Made by a program: the position numbers and the translations under genes. Below, piece by piece: positions 27,313-35,697 of a stretch of DNA of 64,000 nucleotides. The notes beneath the pieces were generated by a model. The model did not search any database, was not told where the DNA came from, and saw only the letters and a list, made by a program, of their open reading frames with translations. The first letter of the stretch is position 1, and each line of letters begins with the position of its first letter. Source of the DNA: Lewinella sp. JB7 (GTDB taxonomy: Bacteria > Bacteroidota > Bacteroidia > Chitinophagales > Saprospiraceae); contig NZ_JANCTD010000001.1 of assembly GCF_024297185.1 (NCBI RefSeq), forward strand, positions 124,001 to 188,000, written 5' to 3'.

Positions 27313-28319
27313 TGGGCTGGTGGAACCAATTTACCTTCGTTTACCCCTGGCTGCTGCCGCTGGCGATCGTGCCGGTGCTGCTGTACGTATGGAATCAGCG
27401 GCGGGCGGGGGAGCGGCTGGTGAGTTTACGGCTGCCCAGTACGACGGCCATCGACGGACTAACCAGCTGGCGCAGCACCCTACGGCCCTTTCTGCCCCTG
27501 CTGCGGGTGATCGCGCTGGTGCTGATGGTGGTGGCACTGGCCCGGCCCCGCCTCGATCTGAGTGAGGAGTCCGTAACGGCGGAGGGGATCGACATCGTGC
27601 TGACGATGGACCTTTCCACCAGCATGGGGGCCCAGGATTTCAATCCCAACCGGCTGGAGGTTGCCAAGCAGGTGGCCCGTGATTTCGTCAGCCGGCGGGA
27701 GTACGACCGGATCGGACTGGTCGCCTACGCGGGGGAGGCTTACACGAAGTCGCCCCTCACGGTCGATAAGGATATCATCGATCGCTTCATCGGCGAGTTG
27801 CAGATGGGGGAAATTACGGACGGCACCGCCATTGGCCTCGGCCTCGAAACGGCCATAAACCGGCTTAAGGAAAGCGAGGCCGCGTCGAAGATCATCATTC
27901 TGCTGACCGACGGGGAAAACAACGCCGGTGACCGGCACAAACCGGAGGTCGCGGCGGAAATCGCCCGCAAGTTCGGCATCCGGGTGTACACCATCGGGGT
28001 GGGTAGCGGGGAGGAAACGCTCATGCCCTCCGCTCCGATTGGGGGAGGCCGCTACCGCTTCAAACCTACGCGCGGTACCGTGGACGACAAGCTGCTCTCC
28101 TACATCGCCGAGGAAACCAACGGCCGCTACTTCCGGGCCCGCGACACCGAGGAGCTGGAGTCTATCTACGCCTACATTGACGAACTGGAGAAAACGGAGA
28201 TCGAAACCACCGTTTTCAAGCGTTACGAGGAGCAGTTTGCCCGCTTCCTCTGGCTGGGCTTCGGCCTGCTGCTTCTGGAAACCGTATTGCGGTATACCGT
28301 GTTAAGGACAGTTCCCTAA
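27309..28319 (+). CDS. batA: VWA-domain protein BatA
   Basis: This 336-residue inner-membrane protein has two N-terminal helices (about 12-27 and 58-78), a von Willebrand A domain with an intact MIDAS motif (Asp101-Leu-Ser-Thr-Ser, later TDGT and LTDGENNAG), and a C-terminal helix (FLWLGFGLLLLETVL). BatA and BatB pair in Bacteroidota stress or aerotolerance operons usually headed by the MoxR ATPase; no moxR or DUF58 gene is present here. It is followed after 12 bases by an unrecognised gene. Confidence 0.9.
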   Translation: MMGWWNQFTFVYPWLLPLAIVPVLLYVWNQRRAGERLVSLRLPSTTAIDGLTSWRSTLRPFLPLLRVIALVLMVVALARPRLDLSEESVTAEGIDIVLTMDLSTSMGAQDFNPNRLEVAKQVARDFVSRREYDRIGLVAYAGEAYTKSPLTVDKDIIDRFIGELQMGEITDGTAIGLGLETAINRLKESEAASKIIILLTDGENNAGDRHKPEVAAEIARKFGIRVYTIGVGSGEETLMPSAPIGGGRYRFKPTRGTVDDKLLSYIAEETNGRYFRARDTEELESIYAYIDELEKTEIETTVFKRYEEQFARFLWLGFGLLLLETVLRYTVLRTVP

Positions 28320-28331
28320 GCTCCCGATTAC

Positions 28332-28880
28332 GTGTCGAAAAATTTGCCCGCCGCCCGCCAACAACTTGCCCTGGTCTACGAACTGATGACCATAAGCGGG
28401 CAGCCCGGATACCAGGAGGTGACGCTGGCCGAATCGATCTTTACCGCCCTGTCCGATCTGCTCGAACTGCTTCCGGACGAGGGCGTAACCGAACTGCTCT
28501 ACCGGCTCAGTGAGGGCGTGCCGGCCATCAAGGTCGCGGAGCTCTACAACGTCCTGATCTGGTCAGCCGACGCCCGGGGTACGATCGACGCGGAAGAGAT
28601 CCAGCAGTGGTTTTACGGCAAACAGCGCCGTCGCATCGAGATCGCCGCCCAGGTGGATCTTTTTCCGAGCAACAGTATGGACGAGTGCGAGCGGGTAGTG
28701 GGGGAGCTGATGAAACGGTTTCCGGACCTTGACTATCTCCTCTACCCCCTGTGGAAGGAGATCAAGGCACAGATTAAGGAGGAAAAAGCCTGGTCGGATT
28801 ACCGACGCGAGACCTTCGAGATGCCAAAGGAAATGACGCCGGATATCATGAAGATCATTCGGGGGATTAAGAGTAGGTGA
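28332..28880 (+). CDS. Unknown protein inserted between batA and batB
   Basis: This 182-residue soluble, helical protein has no signal and no membrane segment. The start is GTG, 12 bases after the batA stop; no better start is close by. The N-terminal half is rich in Leu/Glu helices (IFTALSDLLELLPDEGVTELL). The C-terminal half is more basic, with LYPLWKEIKAQIKEEKAW. I do not recognise the family. Its place between the two VWA genes suggests a cytoplasmic partner of the Bat complex, but this is inference only. It is followed by a 364-base repeat block before batB. Confidence 0.7.
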   Translation: MSKNLPAARQQLALVYELMTISGQPGYQEVTLAESIFTALSDLLELLPDEGVTELLYRLSEGVPAIKVAELYNVLIWSADARGTIDAEEIQQWFYGKQRRRIEIAAQVDLFPSNSMDECERVVGELMKRFPDLDYLLYPLWKEIKAQIKEEKAWSDYRRETFEMPKEMTPDIMKIIRGIKSR

Positions 28881-29244
28881 TTTTTTATGGTTGCTGCGCA
28901 ACGGGGGGGGCACCACGGATTGAAGCGACAGGTCGAGCGGCCTCTGGTCCGAGACGGAATTGGTTGCTGCGCAACGGGGGGCACCACGGATTCCGCGAAT
29001 TAAGACGACAGGTCGAGCGGCCTCTGGTCCGAGATATTTTTTTCCACCGCAGATTACGCAGAAGGCACAGATTACGTCGCGGATCTAGGTCGAGTGGCCT
29101 CTGGTCCGAGACGGTTTGCTTGCTGCGCAACGGGGGCAGCGCAGTCGTTGGCCGACCGAGGCACGAGGCTCGTCCGCCGACTAAGCGTAGTGCACTGCTT
29201 ACCTTGGCGCTTCTCTTTAGCGTACGAACCTTAATTTCTTCACT
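28881..29244. repeat. Gene-free repeat block inside the Bat operon
   Basis: Three copies of GGTCGAG(C/T)GGCCTCTGGTCC begin at 28931, 29011 and 29088, and three copies of TTGCTGCGCAACGGGGG at 28891, 28964 and 29119. Between them are a poly-T stretch and CCGCAGATTACGCAGAAGG with a second ACAGATTACG word. No gene is seen. A weak TAATTTCT box five bases before batB may restart transcription. Confidence 0.75.
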
Positions 29245-30273
29245 ATGGTCCGTTTCGAACACTCCGAATACCTCTGGCTGCTCCTCCTGCTACCCGCCGT
29301 GATCGGTTTGTTCTTCTGGTACTGGCGGCAGCGGCGGGCCGCGCTGGAGCGGTTTGCCGACCGGGAACTGCTCGATTACCTGGCCCCGGGGATCAACCGT
29401 CGGCTTCCGTGGACGAAGTTCATCCTTTTCGCCCTCAGCCTGCCCCTGCTGGTGGTGGCCCTGGCGAATCCCCAGTGGTCGGCGCAGCGGGAGGAAATGC
29501 AGCGCCGGGGCATCGACGTAGTGATCGCCCTGGACATCAGCAACTCCATGCTCGCCGAGGACGTTAAGCCCAGCCGCATGGATCGCGCCCGCTACTTCAC
29601 GACCACCCTCATTGACGAACTCGTCGGGAACAACATCGGCGTGGAACTCTTCACCTGTACCGCCGTCATGGCCGCCCCCCTCACCACCGACTACAATTTC
29701 GTGAAGAGCGTCGTCAGCACCGCGGCCCCCTACCAGATCAGCGCCCAGGGCACCAACCTGGCGGAGGCCATCACCACGGCCGAGGCGGCCTTCGACGCGG
29801 AAAGCGCCAACCACCGCGCCCTCATCATCATCTCCGACGGGGAGGATCACGCGGGATCGGCCGCCAGCGCCGCCGCCCGCGCCCACGAGGCCGGATTACT
29901 GGTCTATACCGTCGGAGTCGGAAAATCCGGAGCCAGCCTGATGCCCGTCCAGCTCAACAACGGCCGCAGCGATTACATCCGGCAGTCGGGGGGCGGTCCG
30001 GCCACTACCAGTGCCGACCAGGCAACGCTGGAGGATATCGCCGGCAGCGGCGGCGGGGCACACTTCCCCCTCAGCGGCGACAGCGAAAATCTGGCCCAGG
30101 CCCTCCGCGCCCAGGTGGACCGGATCGAAAAGCAGGAGTTCGAAACCCAGTCGTTCTCGAGCTACGACAGCTACTTCTACTGGTTTCTGGCCCCGGCGGT
30201 GCTCTTGCTCCTCGTCGAAATGACCATCGGCTACCGCGCCCGGTACGACGCTGCCTCCGGCGGCGATGTATGA
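29245..30273 (+). CDS. batB: VWA-domain protein BatB
   Basis: This 342-residue inner-membrane protein has N-terminal helices (about 10-26 and 57-74), a von Willebrand A domain with MIDAS Asp97-Ile-Ser-Asn-Ser and IISDGEDHAG, and a C-terminal helix (YWFLAPAVLLLLVEM). It is a paralogue of BatA with the same topology. The TGA stop abuts the first copy of a palindromic repeat. No BatC (TPR) or BatE gene follows; the next gene is on the other strand. Confidence 0.9.
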   Translation: MVRFEHSEYLWLLLLLPAVIGLFFWYWRQRRAALERFADRELLDYLAPGINRRLPWTKFILFALSLPLLVVALANPQWSAQREEMQRRGIDVVIALDISNSMLAEDVKPSRMDRARYFTTTLIDELVGNNIGVELFTCTAVMAAPLTTDYNFVKSVVSTAAPYQISAQGTNLAEAITTAEAAFDAESANHRALIIISDGEDHAGSAASAAARAHEAGLLVYTVGVGKSGASLMPVQLNNGRSDYIRQSGGGPATTSADQATLEDIAGSGGGAHFPLSGDSENLAQALRAQVDRIEKQEFETQSFSSYDSYFYWFLAPAVLLLLVEMTIGYRARYDAASGGDV

Positions 30274-30350
30274 TGCGGTTTCCGACCGCGCAGGGTACAA
30301 TGCGGTTTCCGACCGCGAAGTAAGATGCGGTCTCCGACCGCGAAGTACAA
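30273..30350. repeat. Three tandem palindromic repeats after batB
   Basis: Copies begin at 30273, 30300 and 30325. Each is ATGCGGT(T/C)TCCGACCGCG followed by AAGTA or CAGGGTA. The core GCGGT-TTCCG-ACCGC folds into a 5-bp hairpin. A diverged fourth element (ATGCCGCCCCCGGAGGCAT) follows at 30350. This resembles REP elements at gene ends. Confidence 0.7.
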
Positions 30351-30397
30351 TGCCGCCCCCGGAGGCATGGGAATACTAACGACCCCCACTCGCGCGA

Positions 30398-31009
30398 CTA
30401 CAAGTCGCGGTGCACTTCGCTCCCGGAGGTAGCGTCGTACAGGTCGCGGACAATCCGCCAGTAATTCCCGTGCTCCAGCCGCAGCACCCGCTCGGCGATC
30501 TTTTCCGGAGAATCCTCCGGATCCAGACGTACCGCCGCCTGGTAGATAATGCTGCCCTCGTCGTAATTCTCATTGACGTAGTGGATGGAGATCCCGCTTT
30601 CGAGATCGCCGGCGTTCTTGACCGCTTCGTGGACGTGGCGGCCGTACATCCCCTTGCCTCCGTACTTAGGCAGGAGCGCGGGGTGGATATTGACAATCCT
30701 GTTCGGATAGGCTTGTACGAGGTAGCCGGGGATGAGCCACAGAAAACCCGCCAGCACGATCAGGTCGACCCGGTAAGCGCTCAGTGCTGCGAGCAACTCC
30801 TCGCCGGTGGCCCAGTCGGCCCGCTTTACCACGAGACTCGGGATCCCGCGCTCCGCCGCCATAAGCAGTCCGCCCGCGCCGGTCCGGTTACTGACGAGGA
30901 GCACGACCTCGACCCCGTCCTCCGGGTGCTGCTGAAACCGGTCGATCATGACGCGGGCATTCGACCCGCCGCCACTGATGAAAATGGCAATGCGTTTGGG
31001 CTGACTCAT
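30398..31009 (-). CDS. purN: Phosphoribosylglycinamide formyltransferase
   Basis: This 203-residue enzyme transfers a formyl group from 10-formyl-THF to GAR in purine synthesis. The catalytic Asn-His-Asp set is visible: Asn and His in NIHPALLP, Asp in HYVNENYDEGSII. The N-terminal ISGGGSNARV binds phosphate. The start after a nine-codon in-frame extension is chosen by family alignment (MSQPKRIAIFISGGGSN). The TAG stop lies in the loop of a palindrome (CGCGACT-TG-TAG-TCGCG), so the last residues are encoded by a repeat. Confidence 0.93.
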   Translation of the reverse strand: MSQPKRIAIFISGGGSNARVMIDRFQQHPEDGVEVVLLVSNRTGAGGLLMAAERGIPSLVVKRADWATGEELLAALSAYRVDLIVLAGFLWLIPGYLVQAYPNRIVNIHPALLPKYGGKGMYGRHVHEAVKNAGDLESGISIHYVNENYDEGSIIYQAAVRLDPEDSPEKIAERVLRLEHGNYWRIVRDLYDATSGSEVHRDL

Positions 31010-31040
31010 GGATGCAAGAACGGGCTTCCCCGCCAATTTA

Positions 31041-32297
31041 CTAGGCGATTGCCCGGATCCGCCGCGCGGTATAGATGGCCACCAGGCTCATCACGATGGT
31101 GAAGTAGCCCAGCACCTCGTAGTGTTGCAGCTTGCCGTCGGGCCCCTCGGTGATGATGAAGCCGGCAATGACCGTGCTGAAGAAGAGGGCCATTTCGTTG
31201 ACCGACTGGCGGATACTCATAAAGCCCCCCCGGTTTTCGGGGCGGACCACGGACGTGATCATGGTCGTGGCCGGTACGTTGCGCCCACTGGCAACGACGA
31301 AGAAGGAACTCGTCACCACGAGGGCCAGAGGAATGGAGGTGGTATCCAGGTTGGTCAGGGCATAGATGCTGAACAAGGCCAGGAAGGAGGCCCCGGTAAA
31401 GATGCGGAGCCGCCCGTAGCGGTCCGCCAGCCGCCCGAACAGCGGCAGCAGGAACACGGTGAGTAGTCCCCCGATGAGATAAATGAGGCTCACTTGTTTG
31501 TCCGCGAAGCCGATGTTGATCTGCATGTACGGCGCGATGAAGGGGATGATGGTGAAGTGGCCAAGCATCAGGGTAAGCGTGAAGAGCAAAGCGGCCCGCT
31601 GATTGGGGTCGGTAAAGATGGCGCGGAAGGGGTCGACGACCCTGCGGACCAGCGAGGTGGGCTGCAGCAGCTGGGCTTCCGGGTCACGGCCGACCTCGTC
31701 TAGGTCGCCGTCGGGCACGATGGTCTGTTCCACCAGGTGGCCGCGCATGGGGGGCACGAAAAAGAAGGCGACCGTCACGAAAACAGCCGCCAGTCCCGCC
31801 GTGGCGTAGAAGGGAGCGTGCCAGGTAAATTCCGCCGCGATCCAGATGCCCGCCGGCACCCCGACGACCGAGGCGGCGGAGAAGGCCGTCATGACCCAGC
31901 CCATCGCCGAGGCGCGGCGCTCCAGGGGAATGACGTCGCCCACGATGGCCAGCACCAGCGCGCCCAGGGTGCCGCCGAACAGGCCGGTGCCGAAGCGGGC
32001 CGCCAGCAGGAAGAGGTAAGTGGGGGCAAAGGCACAGGCCAGCGTGCCGAGCGTAAAGCAGGTGAAGAGGAACAGCAGAGCCGCGCGTCGGTCGAAGCGG
32101 TCGATGACTACCGTGCTCACCAAATTGCCAGCGAAGGCCGCCAGCGCGTAGGCCGACACGACCCAGGCAAACTGTCCGGGACTGATGTCGAAGGATTCCA
32201 TGATCGTCTTACCGAGCGGCATGATGATCATGAAGTCGATGATGTGGCAAAACTGCACCGTGGCCAGGATGAACAGCAGTCGCCTCTCGCTGATCAT
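31041..32297 (-). CDS. MFS transporter (DHA1-like)
   Basis: This 418-residue protein has about twelve hydrophobic helices. LLFILATVQFCHIIDFMIIMPLG begins the first helix, and NLVSTVVIDRFDRR is the loop 2-3 motif. The motif-C-like stretch in helix 5 (SAASVVGVPAGIWIAAEF) suggests an antiporter or exporter. The start overlaps the stop of the methylmalonyl-CoA epimerase gene (ATGA), and purN follows after 31 bases, so the three genes form an operon. The substrate is unknown. Confidence 0.88.
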   Translation of the reverse strand: MISERRLLFILATVQFCHIIDFMIIMPLGKTIMESFDISPGQFAWVVSAYALAAFAGNLVSTVVIDRFDRRAALLFLFTCFTLGTLACAFAPTYLFLLAARFGTGLFGGTLGALVLAIVGDVIPLERRASAMGWVMTAFSAASVVGVPAGIWIAAEFTWHAPFYATAGLAAVFVTVAFFFVPPMRGHLVEQTIVPDGDLDEVGRDPEAQLLQPTSLVRRVVDPFRAIFTDPNQRAALLFTLTLMLGHFTIIPFIAPYMQINIGFADKQVSLIYLIGGLLTVFLLPLFGRLADRYGRLRIFTGASFLALFSIYALTNLDTTSIPLALVVTSSFFVVASGRNVPATTMITSVVRPENRGGFMSIRQSVNEMALFFSTVIAGFIITEGPDGKLQHYEVLGYFTIVMSLVAIYTARRIRAIA

Positions 32298-32701
32298 TCC
32301 GGGCGGCTTTGGCAGATCTCGACGAGCACGCCGCCGGTGCTGCGGGGATGAAGGAAACAGACCAGCTTGTTGTCTGCTCCCGGGGTGGGAACTTCCTGGA
32401 GCAGCTCAAATCCGTCCTCCCGCAGGCGACGCATTTCCGCCATGATGTCCTCGACCTCGAAGGCAAGATGGTGAATGCCGGGGCCGCGTTTGTCGAGGTA
32501 CTTCTGGATAGGACCGCGCTGATCTTCGGGGGCGACGAGTTCGAGTTTGGCCGCCCCGTCACCGGCGGTGAAAAAGCTGGTGGTAACGGACTGACTCTCC
32601 ACCGTCTCCCGCTTATAGGGGGCGCGGCCGAGCAGTCGTTGCAGGAGAGCTTCGCTTTCGTCCAGATTAGCGACGGCGATGCCGATGTGTTCGAGCTTCA
32701 T
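32294..32701 (-). CDS. mce: Methylmalonyl-CoA epimerase
   Basis: This 135-residue vicinal-oxygen-chelate protein interconverts the (S)- and (R)-epimers of methylmalonyl-CoA for the B12-dependent mutase. Family markers are EHIGIAVANLDES (metal His), the KLELVAP strand, GPGIHHLAFEVEDI (second His) and the C-terminal GVLVEICQ (metal Glu). The start at 32701 gives standard length. MeaB, the mutase chaperone, is encoded 3 kb away on the other strand. Confidence 0.92.
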   Translation of the reverse strand: MKLEHIGIAVANLDESEALLQRLLGRAPYKRETVESQSVTTSFFTAGDGAAKLELVAPEDQRGPIQKYLDKRGPGIHHLAFEVEDIMAEMRRLREDGFELLQEVPTPGADNKLVCFLHPRSTGGVLVEICQSRPE

Positions 32702-32804
32702 GGATGGGTTTTTTGGGCGGGTCCGCGGGTGCAACGAACGTACAATGAGCCATGCGTGGAACGCGAAGGATAAGCCCGCTCGGCGTGCAACGCCCCGGCC
32801 GGTT

Positions 32805-32812
32805 TAACTTTG
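32805..32812 (+). promoter_or_regulatory. -7 box of proA promoter
   Basis: TAACTTTG is a perfect Bacteroidota -7 match 34 bases upstream of the proA ATG. Confidence 0.5.
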
Positions 32813-32846
32813 CAACTCCCCGCACTTCCAGTAACGTTCCTTCGCC

Positions 32847-34112
32847 ATGACAGTTTCCGACACCGCCAACGATATTCGGACCTCCTTATCGCTCCTGCGC
32901 GCCGCCGCCCTCCACCTCAACCGCCTGCCCGCCGAGCGCCTGAATGCCTGTCTGCGCCGACTGGCCGACCTGGCCGAAGAAGAAACCCCCGCCCTCCTGG
33001 CCGCCAACGCCCTCGATCTGGCGCGCATGGACCCCCGGGATCCGAAGTACGACCGTTTGCTCCTCAACGAAGACCGGCTCCGGGCCATCGCCGGTGACCT
33101 CCGCCGCGTTGCCGATCTGCCTTCCCCCTTGGGCAATACGCTGGAGGAGCGGGAACTGGCCAACAGCCTGCAACTCCGACGGGTCAGCGTCCCCATCGGC
33201 GTAGTGGGGGTGGTCTTCGAATCGCGACCCAACGTGACCTTCGACGTATTCGCCCTCAACCTCAAGGCCGGTAACGCCACCGTGCTGAAGGGCAGCCGGG
33301 ACGCCGCCCATAGCAACCGGGCCATCAAGATCCTCATCGACCGAGCCCTGGAAGAAACGGGATTGCCCGCCGCCTGCTTCCTGGCTCCGGCCGAACGGGA
33401 GGCGCTACGCCCCATTCTGACGGCCGACGGACTGGTGGACGTCATCATCCCCCGCGGAAGTCAGGGACTCATCGATCACGTGCGGGCCAATGCTACCGTG
33501 CCCGTGATCGAAACCGGTGCCGGCATCTGTCACACCTACGTTGACGCGAGCGCCAATCTGGACTGGGCCCGCGACATCATCACCAACGCCAAGGCACGCC
33601 GGGTGAGCGTTTGTAACGCCCTGGACTGCCTGCTCCTACACCGCGATCTGCTCCAAAAGCTGCCCTTTTTACTGGAGGAACTGGCGGGTGACCACGCCTG
33701 CGAAGTCTACGCCGACGCGGAAGCCTACGCCGCGCTGGAACGTGATTACCCTGCCGACCTCCTGAAGCACGCCGACGAAGACTCCTTCGGCACGGAGTTC
33801 CTCCGCATGGCCATGGCCGTAAAGGTGGTCGGCGATATCGATGCCGCGATCGCCCACGTGGAAAAATACGGCAGCCGGCATAGCGAAGCGATCGTGAGCG
33901 ACGACGACATCAACCAGGCCCGCTACCAACGGGAGGTGGACGCCGCGGTGGTGTTCGTCAACACCAGTACCGCCTTCACCGACGGCGGGCAGTTCGAGCT
34001 CGGGGCCGAGATCGGCATCAGCACCCAGAAGCTCCACGCCCGCGGACCCATGGGACTCGCCGCGCTGACGAGCTACAAGTGGCTGGTGGAGGGCGCGGGA
34101 CAGGTGCGGTAG
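32847..34112 (+). CDS. proA: Glutamate-5-semialdehyde dehydrogenase
   Basis: This 421-residue enzyme reduces gamma-glutamyl phosphate to glutamate semialdehyde in proline synthesis. The catalytic cysteine is Cys261 in VCNALDCLLLH. IGVVGVVFESRPNVTFDV and LKGSRDAAHSN are typical. The C-terminal GAEIGISTQKLHARGPMGL matches the conserved end. The partner glutamate 5-kinase gene proB is not adjacent in the window. It has its own promoter and is followed by a repeat block. Confidence 0.95.
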   Translation: MTVSDTANDIRTSLSLLRAAALHLNRLPAERLNACLRRLADLAEEETPALLAANALDLARMDPRDPKYDRLLLNEDRLRAIAGDLRRVADLPSPLGNTLEERELANSLQLRRVSVPIGVVGVVFESRPNVTFDVFALNLKAGNATVLKGSRDAAHSNRAIKILIDRALEETGLPAACFLAPAEREALRPILTADGLVDVIIPRGSQGLIDHVRANATVPVIETGAGICHTYVDASANLDWARDIITNAKARRVSVCNALDCLLLHRDLLQKLPFLLEELAGDHACEVYADAEAYAALERDYPADLLKHADEDSFGTEFLRMAMAVKVVGDIDAAIAHVEKYGSRHSEAIVSDDDINQARYQREVDAAVVFVNTSTAFTDGGQFELGAEIGISTQKLHARGPMGLAALTSYKWLVEGAGQVR

Positions 34113-34507
34113 GGGGGTGCCGGTACTAATTTTAAATTTAAAATTGCCGATTTAGCTACCGCTGTTTGGTGCTCGCTGCGCTCGTGGGCTGAAGCCGGCG
34201 GCGGACTAAAGGGGTAGTGGAATTCTCCGGATAAGGGGTTTTGTGGAATTTTAAATTTAAAATTGCCGATTTAGCTACCGCTGTTTGGTGCTCGCTGCGC
34301 TCGTGGGCTGAAGCCGGCGGCGGACTAAAGGGGTAGTGGAATTCTCGGGAATAAGGGGCATTGTAAAATTTCAAATTTAAAATTGCCAATTTAGTAGGTG
34401 CTGTTTGGTGCTCGCTGCGCTTGGGAGCTAAATTGGTCGGCGGACTAGGGGAAGCAAAATTTGCTGGAGGCAGTGGCATTCCTGGGCCGCACTGTACTTT
34501 GCGAACC
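34113..34507. repeat. Three tandem ~119-bp repeats with AT-only palindromes
   Basis: No gene is seen. Copies start at 34128, 34247 and 34367. Each begins with the 18-base perfect palindrome AATTTTAAATTTAAAATT (one mismatch in copy 3) followed by GCC(G/A)ATTTAG, TGCTCGCTGCGCT(C/T)G and, in the first two copies, GGGCTGAAGCCGGCGGCGG and AGGGGTAGTGGAATTCT. The third copy is the most diverged and runs up to the channel gene promoter. Confidence 0.85.
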
Positions 34508-35548
34508 ATGCGACTTCGATTCCCCCGCGTACGATTCACGACGACCGCCCTGAACCTGCGGTTGGCCTTTGTGATGTTGTTCGTGGCGGTGGGCATCGGC
34601 ACGGTGGGGCTGATGCTGATCGAGGATTATTCCCTGATCGAGGCGATCTACATGTCGGTCATCACTATCTCCACGGTAGGGTTTAGCGAAGTGAGGCCGC
34701 TTTCCGCGGGGGGGCGCATTTTCGTTTCCGTCATGGTCGTAATCAATATCGGGGTAGTAGCTTATGTACTGGCGGCCTTCTCGTATTATGTCATCGACGG
34801 TAAAATATTTGAGACCATGCAGTATAACCGGATTCAGTCGAAGATCGCCGCGATGGAGGGGCATACCATCGTTTGCGGGTACGGCAAATACGGCAGTGAG
34901 ATCATCGGCCACTTACGGCTTCACAATCACCCTTACGTCGTCATTGAACAGGACGCCGAAAAGATCGAACCCCTGATCGACGAGGACGAAAATGCCCTGT
35001 ACGTACTCGACGACGCTACCCACGACGAAGCCCTCTTCGCGGCGGGAATCGAGCGGGCCGGCGCCCTGATCACGGCTTTGAACGACGACAGCGACAATCT
35101 CTTCATCGTACTGTCCGCCAAGGATCTGAATTCGGGCTTGCGGATCGTGAGCCGCGCCAAGGAGCTTCGCAGCCGCCAGAAACTGATGAAGGCCGGTGCG
35201 AGCCACGTCATCATGCCCGAACAGATCGGTGGGTTCTACATGGCCACGCTGATCTCCAAGCCGGGGGCGGTCGAATTTTTCAGCTTCATCACCAACGAGC
35301 TCTCGGCCGACATTGGCTTTGAGGAACTGCGCTACGATCAGTTGCCGGAAAAGTATCAGGGAAAACCGATCATGGAGCTGAGCCTGCGCTCCAATACCGG
35401 CGTCAACATCATCGGCCACCGGTTGGAGGGGGGAAGGTACCGGGTGAACCCCGGTCCGGATACCGTACTGCGTCCCGAAGGAAGCTTCATCGTCGTCGGC
35501 AACCCCCAGCAGCTCGACAAATTTCGTAAGCTCTTTCACCTGGAATAA
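34508..35548 (+). CDS. RCK-domain potassium channel
   Basis: This 346-residue protein has two transmembrane helices (about 17-38 and 73-97) with a pore loop between them, then a TrkA-N/RCK Rossmann domain starting at VCGYGKYGSE (about 118-127) and a TrkA-C domain (about 255-346). This is the MthK/Kch-like layout of ligand-gated K+ channels. The filter segment reads TISTVGFSEV, where canonical channels have TVG(Y/F)G, so a Ser replaces the last Gly. The ATG at 34508 is chosen because the upstream frame runs into the repeat block. A GTACTTTG box ends six bases before the start. Confidence 0.85.
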   Translation: MRLRFPRVRFTTTALNLRLAFVMLFVAVGIGTVGLMLIEDYSLIEAIYMSVITISTVGFSEVRPLSAGGRIFVSVMVVINIGVVAYVLAAFSYYVIDGKIFETMQYNRIQSKIAAMEGHTIVCGYGKYGSEIIGHLRLHNHPYVVIEQDAEKIEPLIDEDENALYVLDDATHDEALFAAGIERAGALITALNDDSDNLFIVLSAKDLNSGLRIVSRAKELRSRQKLMKAGASHVIMPEQIGGFYMATLISKPGAVEFFSFITNELSADIGFEELRYDQLPEKYQGKPIMELSLRSNTGVNIIGHRLEGGRYRVNPGPDTVLRPEGSFIVVGNPQQLDKFRKLFHLE

Positions 35549-35697
35549 GACCGGACACCCACGCCGCCCGGGGCAGACTCGCGACTTACCGTAAGGAAAG
35601 AAAGCGAACGGTGCGGTAGGGTGACCGGCCCGGTAAGTAAATGCCATCCGCCGGGTTTGGCCCTTCCGTTCGGCCGTTTTAGCTAATCTTTAACCCC

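Noticed and set aside
34128-34480. Possible CRISPR array because of regular spacing
   Set aside because: The whole 119-base unit is repeated, with no short repeats separated by unique spacers, and no cas genes are present.
34156-34602. 148-codon minus-strand frame over the 34 kb repeats
   Set aside because: Its sequence is itself repetitive (translated tandem repeats) and shows no domain; it reflects the DNA repeats.
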